Shown here in pieces: positions 1-8,976 of a DNA stretch of 34,136 nucleotides (the stretch's first letter is position 1; each line of letters begins with the position of its first letter). The position numbers and the translations under genes were made by a program. This stretch comes from Nocardioidaceae bacterium (GTDB taxonomy: Bacteria; Actinomycetota; Actinomycetes; Propionibacteriales; Nocardioidaceae), in contig JAUJOO010000004.1 in the NCBI GenBank assembly GCA_030447585.1, positions 174,125 through 208,260 of the forward strand, written 5' to 3'. The notes beneath the pieces are model-generated. The model did not search any database. It was given only the letters and a program-made list of their open reading frames with translations, and was not told where the DNA came from.

Positions 1-185
1 GGAGTGTGCAGCTCCAGCCAGCGGCATACCTCGGCCTCGATGCGAACCAGCCGATCCCCGAGATGAGCGGACGCCGAGGTGCGCACGACGCCGACGTCGA
101 CCACGGTCAGTGACATGCCGACGTCACCCTCGACGACTCCGAGTCCACAGCGGGTGAGGCCGGGATCGATCCCGAGTACGCGCAC
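1..185 (-). CDS. ruvC: Crossover junction endodeoxyribonuclease RuvC (N-terminal part, cut by window edge)
   Basis: RuvC is the Holliday-junction resolvase that works with RuvAB in recombinational repair. About 61 codons are present. The protein begins VRVLGIDPGLTRCGLGVVEG, the RuvC N-terminus with the first catalytic aspartate at residue 7. The GTG start at 185 is supported by GAAGGA (191-196) a few bases upstream and by the usual RuvC length before the GIDPG motif. The gene follows yebC in the same direction, as is common in bacteria. An SOS box lies about 40 nt upstream, so LexA control is likely. The C-terminal three quarters and any ruvA/ruvB lie outside the window. Confidence 0.95.
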   Translation of the reverse strand, partial: MRVLGIDPGLTRCGLGVVEGDVGMSLTVVDVGVVRTSASAHLGDRLVRIEAEVCRWLELHT

Positions 186-224
186 TACGCTCCTTCGTCA
201 CCGCCGCACCCTCCCGGCTGAGGG

Positions 225-238
225 CGAACGTGTGTTCG
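225..238 (-). promoter_or_regulatory. LexA (SOS) box upstream of ruvC
   Basis: CGAACGTGTGTTCG is a perfect inverted repeat CGAAC-N4-GTTCG and fits the gram-positive/actinobacterial LexA operator consensus. It sits about 40 nt before the ruvC start, the expected place for an operator overlapping a promoter. Known biology: ruvC is SOS-induced in many actinobacteria. Confidence 0.85.
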
Positions 239-337
239 ACTGGGGCCAATGTAAGCCTTCCGGACCGACAGGGGCTGCAGCGACGCGCCGCCCAGTTCGG
301 CGGCTACGCGTAGGTCTGCACCGCAGACCGCCCCTCT

Positions 338-389
338 ACATCGCAGATTTGCGATGTAAACGGCCATTCTGGACGGTTAACATCGCAAA
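338..389. repeat. Cluster of ACATCGCA half-sites between yebC and ruvC
   Basis: ACATCGCA (338-345) faces TGCGATGT (350-357) across 4 nt, and the 10-mer TTTGCGATGT (348-357) recurs inverted as ACATCGCAAA (380-389). Three copies of one motif lie within 52 nt of a non-coding stretch that is AT-richer than its surroundings. This could be an operator for an unknown regulator of ruvC or a structured 3' UTR of the yebC transcript. I do not recognise the motif. Confidence 0.5.
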
Positions 390-449
390 CCCGAACGGCG
401 AAGAAGCGGGTGAGCCGGTCGCCCGGCTTGCCGCAGCGATGCCGAGAAC

Positions 450-1211
450 TCAGTTGAGTTCGAGGAGCACCTCGTCTGGGATGTCGTAGTTGGCGAACAC
501 GTTCTGTACGTCGTCGGAGTCCTCGAGGGCCTCGATGAGCCGGAAGACCCTGGCGGCACCATCCTTGTCGATTCCCACCGTCATGGTGGGGACAAAGGAC
601 GCCTCCGCGGACTCGTAGTCGACGCCGCGGTCTTGGAGGGCGGAGCGGACCGCGACCAGGTCTTTCGGTTCCGAGATCACCTCAAACGAGTCACCGAGGT
701 CGTTCACCTCCTCCGCGCCGGCCTCGAGCACAGCGTCGAGGACGTCGTCCTCTGCCACCTGCTTCGCGCCTTGGGCCTTGGCCACGATGACGACCCCCTT
801 GCGGTTGAACATGTAGGACACCGAGCCGGCGTCGGCCATCGAGCCCCCGCCCCGCGACATCGCCGTCCGCACCTCGGTGGCGGCCCGGTTCCGGTTGTCG
901 GTGAGGCATTCGATGAGCAGGGCCACTCCACCGGGCGCGTACCCCTCGTACATGATCGTCTGCCAGTCGGTGCCCCCGGCCTCGGCACCGGAGCCGCGTT
1001 TGACCGCGCGGTCGATGTTGTCGTTGGGCACCGAGGACCGCTTCGCCTTCTGGACCGCGTCGTACAAGGTCGGGTTGCCGGCCAGGTCACCGCCGCCGGT
1101 GCGGGCGGCCACCTCGATGTTCTTGATGAGCTTCGCGAATAGCTTGCCCCGCCGGGCGTCGACGACGGCCTTCTTGTGCTTGGTGGTCGCCCACTTGGAG
1201 TGGCCGGACAT
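450..1211 (-). CDS. yebC: YebC/PmpR family protein (TACO1-like)
   Basis: A 253-residue cytoplasmic protein of the YebC/TACO1 family, members of which act as transcription regulators or as translation factors helping ribosomes through proline-rich stretches; which role applies here is not visible. The family start [19 protein letters not shown] is intact, followed by the conserved NIDRAVKRG and YEGYAPGG segments. Length is typical (about 240-250). The ATG at 1211 has GAGGAG about 12 nt upstream. It lies between pdxT and ruvC on the same strand and is probably part of the pdxS-pdxT-yebC transcript. Confidence 0.95.
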   Translation of the reverse strand: MSGHSKWATTKHKKAVVDARRGKLFAKLIKNIEVAARTGGGDLAGNPTLYDAVQKAKRSSVPNDNIDRAVKRGSGAEAGGTDWQTIMYEGYAPGGVALLIECLTDNRNRAATEVRTAMSRGGGSMADAGSVSYMFNRKGVVIVAKAQGAKQVAEDDVLDAVLEAGAEEVNDLGDSFEVISEPKDLVAVRSALQDRGVDYESAEASFVPTMTVGIDKDGAARVFRLIEALEDSDDVQNVFANYDIPDEVLLELN

Positions 1212-1244
1212 GACGGATGGAGCTCCTCACGCTGGTACCGACGG

Positions 1245-1844
1245 CTATGCGCTGTCGACAAGCTCGACGAAGTAACGGTGGACGCGGTCGTCGTCGGTGA
1301 TCTCGGGATGGAACGAGGTGGCCACGACGTTGCCCTGGCGGACCGCGACGATCCTACCGGCGTCGGGACCGGCCGCGACCGTGGCGAGGACCTCGACGTC
1401 CACCCCTGTCTTCTCCACCCAGGGGGCCCGGATGAACAACGCGCGAAACGGTGTGTCGAAGCCCACGAACTCTATGTCGGACTCGAACGAGTCGACTTGG
1501 CGACCGAAAGCGTTGCGGCGTACGACGACGTCGAGTCCGCCGAGGGTCTGCTGGCCCGCGATGCCCGCCTCGATGCGGTCGGCCAACATGATCATGCCGG
1601 CACAGGTGCCGAGCGCCGGCATGCCGTCGGCCAGTCTGGTGCGCAACGGTTCCAGCAGGTCGAAGATGCCAGCCAGCTTGTACATCGTGGTCGACTCACC
1701 ACCAGGCAGGACCATCGCGTCGACGCCGTGCAGCTCGCTCGGTCGTCGGACCGGAACCGCCGTGGCGCCACTTGCTACCAGCATCCGGATGTGCTCGCGC
1801 ACATCGCCTTGGAGGGCGAGGACACCGATCCTGGGAGCAGTCAC
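1245..1844 (-). CDS. pdxT: Pyridoxal 5'-phosphate synthase glutaminase subunit PdxT
   Basis: Class I glutamine amidotransferase that hydrolyses glutamine and channels ammonia to PdxS for PLP synthesis. From the GTG at 1844 it is 199 residues: [13 protein letters not shown] at the N-terminus, the PGGES oxyanion motif near residue 47, nucleophile Cys81 in GTCAGM, and His179/Glu181 in SFHPEITDD, so the triad is complete. The frame is open further upstream, but the GTG at 1844 overlaps the stop of the preceding gene by 4 nt (GTGA) and gives the expected length and start. No clear Shine-Dalgarno is present, so translational coupling is likely. Confidence 0.95.
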   Translation of the reverse strand: MTAPRIGVLALQGDVREHIRMLVASGATAVPVRRPSELHGVDAMVLPGGESTTMYKLAGIFDLLEPLRTRLADGMPALGTCAGMIMLADRIEAGIAGQQTLGGLDVVVRRNAFGRQVDSFESDIEFVGFDTPFRALFIRAPWVEKTGVDVEVLATVAAGPDAGRIVAVRQGNVVATSFHPEITDDDRVHRYFVELVDSA

Positions 1845-2428
1845 GGAGCGGCTGTCAGAGGACGCCGCTGCCAAGCCAGGGTGACCTCCAGTCGGCCCTC
1901 GTCGAACACCGAACGCAGCCCGTGCTCGGCCAAGACGCTCTGCACGCGGATGATCAGCTCGTCACCTTTGCGGACGTTGGACGTGTCTGCATGCCAGACA
2001 TTGACCTCGAGCATCCCGTGGTCCACGGCGTGCCACACGTCGGCTGGCGTGAAGTAGGCGATCCCGCGCGGTGGGTTGCCTGTCTCGGCATGCCGCCGCA
2101 GCTCGGCATCGGCGGCCCAGTGGTCCGCGCATGCCTCGAGCACGACGATATCGTGGCTCTCAAGGGCCCGCACCGCCTGCTGGAACCGGTCGTACGGCGT
2201 CTGCGCCGGCCAACCGGCGGCTGCCTCGACGAGCTCCGCCCGGGCGTCGCGAATCAGCTCGTCGGTGTAGGCGACCGCCTCCTGCTCGTCTGCGACCTCG
2301 TCGAGTACCGCCTCGAGCACGTCTCGACGTAACGCGTCGTCGTCGGCATACCCGGACCAGACCTGGACGCGGGCATAGCCGCGCAGCTGGTCGAGCCGGG
2401 CCGCCTTGCTGGGGCTACCGATCGCCAT
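1841..2428 (-). CDS. Hypothetical protein between pdxS and pdxT, resembles DUF6891
   Basis: A soluble, acidic 195-residue protein without signal or membrane segment. The N-terminal half is helical and acidic; the C-terminal half has [15 protein letters not shown] and EVTLAW, which remind me of the actinobacterial DUF6891 family (a GYVFYHQQD-like motif preceding an RAV/HAV helix). That family match is from memory and uncertain. It sits 15 nt after pdxS, and its stop overlaps the pdxT GTG start, so it separates two genes whose products form one complex and that are usually adjacent. Function unknown. Confidence 0.75.
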   Translation of the reverse strand: MAIGSPSKAARLDQLRGYARVQVWSGYADDDALRRDVLEAVLDEVADEQEAVAYTDELIRDARAELVEAAAGWPAQTPYDRFQQAVRALESHDIVVLEACADHWAADAELRRHAETGNPPRGIAYFTPADVWHAVDHGMLEVNVWHADTSNVRKGDELIIRVQSVLAEHGLRSVFDEGRLEVTLAWQRRPLTAAP

Positions 2429-2443
2429 CGAGAGCGGCTCCGC

Positions 2444-3358
2444 CTACCAGCCGCGTTGGGCCAGCCGGTGCGGCTGCGGTATCTCGTCGACGCTGATGCC
2501 CGCCATCGCCTCGCCGAGTCCTCGGGAGACCTTGGCGAGCATGTCGGGGTCGTCGTGGAAGGTCGTCGCCTTGACGATGGCTGCTGCGCGCTGTTCAGGG
2601 TTGTTGGCCTTGAAGATGCCGGAGCCGACGAACACACCCTCGGCACCCAGCTGCATCATCATCGCCGCATCCGCCGGCGTGGCGATGCCGCCGGCGGTGA
2701 AGAGCACCACCGGGAGCTTGCCCGCATCGGCGACCTCCTTCACCAACGGGTACGGCGCCTGGAGCTCCTTCGCCGCGACAAAGAGCTCGTCCTCGCTCAG
2801 CACGGTGAGTCGACGGATCTCCGCGCGGATCGCCCGCATGTGGGTGGTCGCGTTGGAGACGTCTCCGGTACCGGCTTCGCCCTTCGACCGGATCATGGCG
2901 GCACCTTCGGTGATGCGGCGCAGCGCTTCGCCGAGGTTGGTCGCACCGCAGACGAACGGCACAGTGAACTTCCACTTGTCGATGTGGTTCTCGTAGTCGG
3001 CCGGGGTCAACACCTCGGACTCGTCGACGTAGTCGACACCGAGACTCTGCAGGATCTGCGCCTCGACGAAGTGGCCGATCCTTGCCTTGGCCATGACGGG
3101 GATCGAGACCGCCTCGATGATGGCGTCGATCATCTCGGGATCACTGGAGCGGGCTACGCCGCCCTGGGCGCGGATGTCGGCCGGGACCCGCTCGAGCGCC
3201 ATCACAGCGACGGCCCCGGCATCCTCGGCGATCTTCGCCTGGTCGGGAGTGACGACGTCCATGATGACGCCGCCCTTGAGCATCTCGGCCATGCCCCGCT
3301 TGACCATGGCCGTACCGGTCAGGTGCGCGCCGGAGGTGGCAGCTTCTTCGTTGTTCAC
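2444..3358 (-). CDS. pdxS: Pyridoxal 5'-phosphate synthase lyase subunit PdxS
   Basis: PdxS condenses ribose 5-phosphate, glyceraldehyde 3-phosphate and ammonia from PdxT into PLP; it forms a dodecameric TIM-barrel complex. The 304 residues match the family. The motifs [31 protein letters not shown] and [10 protein letters not shown] carry the conserved acid and Lys91 (equivalent to B. subtilis Lys81), and [20 protein letters not shown] is the phosphate site. GTG start at 3358; GAAGG lies about 9 nt upstream. It appears to be the first gene of the pdxS-DUF-pdxT-yebC unit, with a candidate promoter at 3394-3399. Confidence 0.97.
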   Translation of the reverse strand: MNNEEAATSGAHLTGTAMVKRGMAEMLKGGVIMDVVTPDQAKIAEDAGAVAVMALERVPADIRAQGGVARSSDPEMIDAIIEAVSIPVMAKARIGHFVEAQILQSLGVDYVDESEVLTPADYENHIDKWKFTVPFVCGATNLGEALRRITEGAAMIRSKGEAGTGDVSNATTHMRAIRAEIRRLTVLSEDELFVAAKELQAPYPLVKEVADAGKLPVVLFTAGGIATPADAAMMMQLGAEGVFVGSGIFKANNPEQRAAAIVKATTFHDDPDMLAKVSRGLGEAMAGISVDEIPQPHRLAQRGW

Positions 3359-3393
3359 AGCGAACCTTCGCGGAAGACAGTGGGTTGGCGCCT

Positions 3394-3399
3394 ATTCTA
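3394..3399 (-). promoter_or_regulatory. Candidate -10 element of pdxS promoter
   Basis: TAGAAT on the minus strand, 36 nt before the pdxS GTG, in the 67-nt gap that breaks the otherwise nearly contiguous minus-strand block. No convincing -35 hexamer is visible. Confidence 0.35.
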
Positions 3400-3425
3400 C
3401 GGCGAACGACCGGGCGTACTCCAAC

Positions 3426-3956
3426 TCAGCAGCTGCCCTGCGTGCCTGTCGGTTCCCGGTCGTCGAACACAGCCATCGAAGGAGCGGTCGCTCCCCCGGC
3501 CAGCCGAAACCACCGCACTCGACGGCGGCCGCGTAGCGCCAAGGTGGAGGCGACCACGTCGTTGTGGATCCGCCGAGCGATCATCAGCCGCCGCGCCGCG
3601 TCGGCCAGCGAGGCGACGCGGGGTCCGGAGTCGGGCAGCTCCACCAGGAGCAGCGCCGCCGTCAGGTCGGACTCGGCGCGCCACCGATCCGCGGGCGCCG
3701 GTTCCTGAGTGGCGGTCGCGGCGTCGCTGACAAGCAACGCCGAAGCCGGATCACCGAGGTCACCACTGGCTGCGATCTCCTGCGCAGCGAGGGATCGGCG
3801 GATGGCCGCCTCGTCCAAGGTCGCCTTCGCGGCCGCACACCGCAAGTGCAGCTTGTCGAGGCGGTTCGCTGTCCACGCCAACCAGGCCACCCCGACGAGC
3901 GCCATTAGCACCGCGGCCCCGGCCAGAACCGCCGCAAGAGCCACGCCTTCGCTCAC
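3426..3956 (-). CDS. LemA-like single-pass membrane protein
   Basis: A 176-residue protein with one N-terminal transmembrane helix (about residues 5-30, ALAAVLAGAAVLMALVGVAW) and a helical remainder. The layout RLDKLHLRCAAAKATLDEA directly after the helix, and ARRLMIARRIHNDVVA later, recalls LemA proteins (anchor, then long helices with an R-x-YND-x-V motif), but it is divergent and I make the match only by eye. The GTG start overlaps the pimA-like stop (GTGA), so it is the last gene of the pgsA-acyltransferase-pimA unit. A membrane role linked to phospholipid or PIM synthesis is possible from context only. Confidence 0.7.
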   Translation of the reverse strand: MSEGVALAAVLAGAAVLMALVGVAWLAWTANRLDKLHLRCAAAKATLDEAAIRRSLAAQEIAASGDLGDPASALLVSDAATATQEPAPADRWRAESDLTAALLLVELPDSGPRVASLADAARRLMIARRIHNDVVASTLALRGRRRVRWFRLAGGATAPSMAVFDDREPTGTQGSC

Positions 3957-5074
3957 AGTGAGGTATCCGCCGTTTCGTGGGGTGGCAGGACCGTCTCGTA
4001 GACGGCTTCAATGTCGCCGATGACGCGCGACCAGTCGTAGCGAAGGACAGCGGTTGCGGCGGAGCTGCGCAGCCGCTGTCTCGTGTTCGTGTCCCTCAGC
4101 AGGTGGGAGACAGCGTCGGCGCAGGCCGCCGGCTCCCCCACCGGGAACAACACGCCGTGCGCTCCGTCTCCCAACACGCTGCGAAACGCGGGCAGGTCGC
4201 TGGCCACGACCGGAACCCCTGCCGCCATCGCCTCCACCAGCACCATCCCGAAGCTCTCTCCGCCGATCTGCGGGGCGACGTACACGTGTGCGGACGAGAG
4301 CAGTCGGGCACGGTCCACGTCAGTGAGCTGGCCGAGCACCTCGAGGTGGCCGCGCACGGCGGCGGGGGCCTGGGAGACATCCACGTCACCGTGCCCGGCC
4401 ACCAGTAACCGTGCCGTGGGATGACACTCGACGATCGCCGGCAGCGCCTGAAGCAGGACGTCCAAACCTTTTCGAGGCTCGTCGGTCCGTCCCAGAAACG
4501 CGATCGTCGGCCCCGGGGAGCGCCATCGTTCAACTGGCATGGCCTGCGTGAACGAAGCACAGAACAAGCCGTTGGGAATCATCATCGGCTCTCCCCCCAG
4601 GTGCTCCACCAACGGCGCACGAGCAGACTCCGACACGGCGATCCGCGCCGAGATCTTCTCGATCGTCGGGCGAAGGACCCCGGCCAGCGACGACAGGGTC
4701 CGGGACCTGAGGTTGGCCGAGTGGCAGGTGGCAACCACCGGCACGTCCGCAGCCCAGAGGGCGATGAGGGACACGCTTGGGCTCAGTGGCTCGTGCACGT
4801 GCAGCAGGTCGAACTCGCCCTCCCGCAGCCACTTCGCGGTGCGGGCGGCCACCCGCGGCCCGAACGCCAGCCTCGCCACGGACCCGTTGTAACGCACCGG
4901 CACCGCGCGACCCACGACGGTGATGTGACCAGGATGGGCCACGTCGTCGTCCCCGGGGGCGAGGACGCCGACATGGTGGCCGCGAGCAGTCAGCACCTGC
5001 GCCAGGTCCCTTACGTGGTTCTGGACGCCCCCTGGCACGTCCAAGGAGTAAGGACACACGAGCCCGACCCTCAT
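3953..5074 (-). CDS. pimA: Phosphatidylinositol mannosyltransferase, PimA-like GT4
   Basis: GT4-family (GT-B fold) glycosyltransferase, expected to transfer mannose from GDP-mannose to the inositol 2-OH of phosphatidylinositol on the cytoplasmic membrane face, the first step of PIM synthesis. The 373 residues show the PimA N-terminus VGLVCPYSLDVPGGVQNHV, the HVHEPLSPS acceptor-side motif, FLGRTDEPRKGLDVLL at the start of the nucleotide-sugar domain and GGESFGMVLVEAMAAG for nucleotide binding. Its ATG overlaps the acyltransferase stop (ATGA). The neighbouring acyltransferase and pgsA are the standard PIM context, which supports PimA over other GT4 enzymes. Confidence 0.92.
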   Translation of the reverse strand: MRVGLVCPYSLDVPGGVQNHVRDLAQVLTARGHHVGVLAPGDDDVAHPGHITVVGRAVPVRYNGSVARLAFGPRVAARTAKWLREGEFDLLHVHEPLSPSVSLIALWAADVPVVATCHSANLRSRTLSSLAGVLRPTIEKISARIAVSESARAPLVEHLGGEPMMIPNGLFCASFTQAMPVERWRSPGPTIAFLGRTDEPRKGLDVLLQALPAIVECHPTARLLVAGHGDVDVSQAPAAVRGHLEVLGQLTDVDRARLLSSAHVYVAPQIGGESFGMVLVEAMAAGVPVVASDLPAFRSVLGDGAHGVLFPVGEPAACADAVSHLLRDTNTRQRLRSSAATAVLRYDWSRVIGDIEAVYETVLPPHETADTSL

Positions 5075-5961
5075 CGGCCCGTCGCCTCGATGTCGGCGCT
5101 GAAGACCGGCTGCAGCATGTGCCAGTCCTGCGGCACCCGTCGGATGGCGGCACTGAAGAAGTTCGCGATCTCCTGCGTCATCGCCCGCACCCCATCTCTA
5201 CCCGGCTGTATGCCGACCACGTCGCTGAAGGCCAGTCTCAGCAGGGGCCCGCGATACTCCGAGGTCAGGGCCACCAGCGGGGCGCCTGTCATCCGCGAGA
5301 GGGCCGCTGGCCCGGTGGGCATCCGGGCCGCCTCCCCCAACAGCTTCACCTGCATACCGGTCCCGGCGAGGTCGCGGTCGGCCACCAGGCAGACGAGCCG
5401 TCCGCGCCGAAGGGCCTCACGCAGGTCGCCGAGCGGGTTGGCTCGTCCCGTGAGCGGGCTCACCTCCATGCCAAGGGAAGTTCGGTAGGCGACGAACCGG
5501 TCGTACAGCCGTTCCGGCTGTAACCGCTCCGCGACCGTCGACACCGGCATCCCGGTCAGACATGCCCAGGCTCCCGCGAGATCCCAGTTGCCCATGTGCG
5601 GCAATGCGATGATGCCGCCGTTGCCCTCGTCGAAACGACGCCGGAACTGGTGCTCGTTGGCGGTCACGACGGTGTCCACGACGCGTTGGTGGCTCCACGA
5701 CGGCAACAAGAAGACTTCATACCAGTACCGGAAGTACGAGCGCATCGCCAGCCGCGAGAGCTCCCTCAGCTCAGGCTCAGTGCTGCCCGGCACCGCCCGG
5801 CGTAGATTCACTTCGAGCTGGCGCACGGAACGGCCACGCTGGCTCCAAAGGCGGTCAGCAGCGCTCTGCGCAACGCGCTGCGTGGCGGCCTGTGGTGCGT
5901 GGCGGGCGGCGGCCCAGGCGAGCCGGAAGCCGTACTCGACGAGCCGGTCGCGAGAAGTCAT
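5071..5961 (-). CDS. Phosphatidylinositol mannoside acyltransferase (LpxL/HtrB-like)
   Basis: Membrane-associated acyltransferase of the LpxL/HtrB family, equivalent in position to mycobacterial PatA (Rv2611c), which acylates the mannose of PIM1/PIM2. The 296 residues contain the H-x4-D catalytic motif in PHMGNWDLAG, then ERLQPERLYDRF and CLVADRDLAGTGM, all typical. The N-terminus lacks a long hydrophobic segment. It lies 7 nt after pgsA and overlaps pimA by 4 nt, so the three genes are co-translated. Substrate is assigned by family and context. Confidence 0.9.
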   Translation of the reverse strand: MTSRDRLVEYGFRLAWAAARHAPQAATQRVAQSAADRLWSQRGRSVRQLEVNLRRAVPGSTEPELRELSRLAMRSYFRYWYEVFLLPSWSHQRVVDTVVTANEHQFRRRFDEGNGGIIALPHMGNWDLAGAWACLTGMPVSTVAERLQPERLYDRFVAYRTSLGMEVSPLTGRANPLGDLREALRRGRLVCLVADRDLAGTGMQVKLLGEAARMPTGPAALSRMTGAPLVALTSEYRGPLLRLAFSDVVGIQPGRDGVRAMTQEIANFFSAAIRRVPQDWHMLQPVFSADIEATGR

Positions 5962-5968
5962 GTGCGGC

Positions 5969-6601
5969 TCAGCCGGGCGTCGAGGGATGGCTGAGCGCCT
6001 GGCGTCGTACCAGCATGATTCGCTGGGCGACCGTGATGGTGCTCATCACCGCGACCGCCCACAAGGTGACTGTCAGCAGCATCGGGTAGTCGAAGATCTC
6101 AGACAGTCCGGTCATGACCAAGACGGCGACGAGGCGGTCGGCTCGCTCGGCGATGCCGCCCTTCGCCTGCATACCGAGGCTCTCGGCCTTCGCGCGGGCG
6201 TATGACGTCACCGACCCCATCACGAGTGCCCACAGCGCCACATAGGCGAGCAGCGTGTCGTCGCCGCCTCCGAAGAACCACACGGCCAGACCGGCGAAGA
6301 TCGCTGCGTCCCCCAGGCGGTCGAGTGTTGAGTCGAGGAATGACCCCCACTTCGACGAGGTCCCGAGAGTGCGGGCCATGTAGCCGTCGATGAGGTCAGA
6401 GAACACGAACGCCGTCACCACGAGGACGCCGATGAGCAGCTCGCCACGGGGAAAGAAGACCAGAGCACCGGCCACCACGCCCATGGTCCCGACGATCGTC
6501 ACAGCGTCAGGCGAGACACCGAGCTTCATCAGCAGATGGGCGACGGGCTTGAAGAGGTTGGTCCAGAACCGGCGAAACCGCTCGAGCATCGACGAGGTCA
6601 C
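5969..6601 (-). CDS. pgsA: CDP-alcohol phosphatidyltransferase (phosphatidylinositol-phosphate synthase type)
   Basis: Integral membrane enzyme that joins a CDP-diacylglycerol headgroup to an alcohol; in this context most likely inositol phosphate, giving the phosphatidylinositol precursor for PimA. The 210 residues include the full signature D-x2-DG-x2-AR-x8-G-x3-D-x3-D, seen as DLIDGYMAR followed by GSFLDSTLDRLGD, and several hydrophobic helices. The GTG at 6601 has AGGA four bases upstream; an ATG four codons later is the alternative. It heads the PIM gene group, divergent from the EF-G-like gene. Confidence 0.92.
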   Translation of the reverse strand: MTSSMLERFRRFWTNLFKPVAHLLMKLGVSPDAVTIVGTMGVVAGALVFFPRGELLIGVLVVTAFVFSDLIDGYMARTLGTSSKWGSFLDSTLDRLGDAAIFAGLAVWFFGGGDDTLLAYVALWALVMGSVTSYARAKAESLGMQAKGGIAERADRLVAVLVMTGLSEIFDYPMLLTVTLWAVAVMSTITVAQRIMLVRRQALSHPSTPG

Positions 6602-6787
6602 GCCTTCCTAGGACGAGAGCGGCCCAACGGCCAAAGCAGTGACCAGTGGATTGGCCGCGAGGTTGCGACGATGCTACACATCCGGTGCTCACTTTAGGTG
6701 CTCAGCGGCCCTTGTGTGACAAGCATGGATGGGTGAAGGGTGGACCCACCAAGCGCTGATGTGACAGTGGCGGAGGAGTGAGCCTGT

Positions 6788-8959
6788 ATGCCGGGTAGAC
6801 AAGCCGGGGCTGGTGCGGCCGTTGGTCAGGCACACCGGCCCACTAGTCCGGAGCAGATTCGCAACGTTGTCCTCGTCGGCCCAGCCGGCAGCGGCAAGAC
6901 AACCCTCGTCGAGGCCCTTCTGGCTGCCACCGGAGAGATCGGCCGGATGGGCAGGGTCGAGGACGGCACCACCGTGTCGGACTATGACGACGCAGAACAC
7001 CGGCAGCAACGGTCCATCGGACTCAGTCTGGCCCCCACCGCCCTTGACGGAGTCAAGGTCAACCTGCTCGACACCCCTGGCTACGCGGACTTCGTCGGTG
7101 ACCTCCGCGCCGGGCTGCGCGCCGCCGACTGCGCCCTTTTCGTCGTCTCTGCGAGTGAAGGCATCGACGGGGTGACCAAGACCCTGTGGCAGGAGTGCGA
7201 AGCCGTCTCCATGCCCCGCTGCGTCGTGGTCAGCAAGCTCGACCACCAGCGGGCCGACTACGCCGGGGTACTTGCCCAGACCCAACAGTCGTTCGGTAAC
7301 GCGGTCGTCCCGCTGTACGTGCCAGTCGAGCATCCAGGGGCTGACACCGCGGACCTGGTAGCGCTGCTGTCGCAGACGGTGTCCGACTACTCGTCGTCGG
7401 ATGCCTCCGGTCGTAGCGTGCGCGAGCCGACCGAGGACGAGCGGCTGCTGCTGGACGAGCATCGCGGCCCGCTGATCGAAGGCATCATCGAGGAGTCCGA
7501 GGACGAGACGCTGATGGACCGCTACATGGGCGGCGAGCACATTGACGTCTCCCTGCTGATCGACGACCTTGAGACCGCCGTGGCGCGGGCGACGTTCTTC
7601 CCGGTCATTCCTGTGTGTGCATTGTCTGGCGTGGGACTCGATGAGCTCCTCGAGATCATCACGAAGGCTTTTCCCTCACCGTCCGAGCACCCGCTCCCCT
7701 CCGTCTACACAACGGCCGGAAAGCAGGTCGAGGGTGTTGCCTGCGACCCCGAGGGTCCGCTGCTGGCGGAGATAGTCAAGACGACATCGGACCCCTATGT
7801 CGGACGGATCAGCGTCGCGCGCGTCTTCTCCGGCACCATCCGCCCGGACGCCACCGTGCATGTCTCGGGCCACTTCTCACAGTTCTACGGCGACGGTCAC
7901 GGTCACCAAGACCACGACGAGGACGAGAGGATCGGCACCTTGTCCTCGCCGCTCGGCAAGCAGCAGCAGGCGACAGACCTGTGCATCGCCGGTGACATCT
8001 GCGCCATCGCCAAGCTGTCACGCGCTGAGACAGGCGACACCCTGAGCGGGCGGGACCAGCCGCTGGTCATGGAGCCCTGGGAGATGCCCGACCCCCTCCT
8101 GCCGATCGCCGTGGTAGCACATGCGAAGGCGGACGAGGACAAGCTCGGGCAGGCGCTGCAGCGTCTTGCCGCCGAGGACCCGACAGTCCGGATCGAGCAC
8201 AACCCGGAAACCCTGCAACTGGTGCTCTGGTGCATGGGCGAAGCACACGCCGACGTGCTGCTTGACCGGCTGCGCTCCCGCTACGGCGTCCAGGTGGACC
8301 AGGCCGACGTAAAGGTCCCGCTGCGGGAGACCCTTGCGGCCGCGTCGAAGGGCCGAGGGCGACATGTCAAGCAGAGCGGTGGACACGGCCAGTACGCCGT
8401 TTGCGAGATAGAGGTAGAGCCGCTACCGCCGGGCAGCGGCTTCGAGTTTGTCGACAAGGTGGTCGGCGGCGCGGTACCCCGGCAGTTCATCCCGAGCGTG
8501 GAGAAGGGCGTGCGCAGCCAGCTCGACAGGGGGCTGTCGGCAGGCTACCCGGTCGTCGACATCAAGGTGACGCTGTTCGACGGCAAGGCGCACAGCGTCG
8601 ACTCGAGCGACATGGCCTTCCAGACCGCCGGCGCCCTCGCACTGCGGGAGGCGGCAAGCGCGGGAGGAGTTCAGCTTCTCGAGCCGATCGACGAGGTGGA
8701 GGTGCTCATCGACGACGACTTCGTCGGCGCGGTCATGAGCGACCTGTCCACTCGCCGCGCTCGGGTGCTGGGAACAGAGCCGGTCGCAACCGGGCGTACC
8801 CTCGTCAAAGCCGAGGCTCCGCAGCTCGAGCTCACCCGCTACGCCACGGAGCTTCGCTCGTTGAGTCACGGCACGGGCACGTTCAGTCGGTCGTTCGCCC
8901 GGTATGACGCGATGCCCGGCCACGTCGCGGCCAGACTGGACGCGGCTCCGTCCGCTTGA
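6788..8959 (+). CDS. Elongation factor G-like protein EF-G2
   Basis: A 723-residue translational GTPase of the EF-G family, the EF-G2/FusA2-like paralogue of actinobacteria rather than the main EF-G. G1 is GPAGSGKTT (residues 31-39), G3 is DTPGYAD (95-101), and the G4 position reads SKLD (149-152) instead of NKxD. The catalytic His of DTPGH is Tyr99, and the classical switch-I threonine region is not recognisable, so ordinary ribosome-stimulated GTP hydrolysis is doubtful. Domain II carries a His/Asp-rich loop (FYGDGHGHQDHDEDER); domains III-V follow, ending GTGTFSRSFARYDAMPGH. GGAGGAG lies about 10 nt before the ATG. Its role, perhaps ribosome-related under stress, is unproven. Confidence 0.88.
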   Translation: MPGRQAGAGAAVGQAHRPTSPEQIRNVVLVGPAGSGKTTLVEALLAATGEIGRMGRVEDGTTVSDYDDAEHRQQRSIGLSLAPTALDGVKVNLLDTPGYADFVGDLRAGLRAADCALFVVSASEGIDGVTKTLWQECEAVSMPRCVVVSKLDHQRADYAGVLAQTQQSFGNAVVPLYVPVEHPGADTADLVALLSQTVSDYSSSDASGRSVREPTEDERLLLDEHRGPLIEGIIEESEDETLMDRYMGGEHIDVSLLIDDLETAVARATFFPVIPVCALSGVGLDELLEIITKAFPSPSEHPLPSVYTTAGKQVEGVACDPEGPLLAEIVKTTSDPYVGRISVARVFSGTIRPDATVHVSGHFSQFYGDGHGHQDHDEDERIGTLSSPLGKQQQATDLCIAGDICAIAKLSRAETGDTLSGRDQPLVMEPWEMPDPLLPIAVVAHAKADEDKLGQALQRLAAEDPTVRIEHNPETLQLVLWCMGEAHADVLLDRLRSRYGVQVDQADVKVPLRETLAAASKGRGRHVKQSGGHGQYAVCEIEVEPLPPGSGFEFVDKVVGGAVPRQFIPSVEKGVRSQLDRGLSAGYPVVDIKVTLFDGKAHSVDSSDMAFQTAGALALREAASAGGVQLLEPIDEVEVLIDDDFVGAVMSDLSTRRARVLGTEPVATGRTLVKAEAPQLELTRYATELRSLSHGTGTFSRSFARYDAMPGHVAARLDAAPSA

Positions 8960-8976
8960 ACGCCAGGGAGACCCGC

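Noticed and set aside
2456-3730. Long plus-strand open frame opposite pdxS
   Set aside because: A GC-rich shadow of pdxS and the LemA-like gene; no ribosome site and no recognisable domain.
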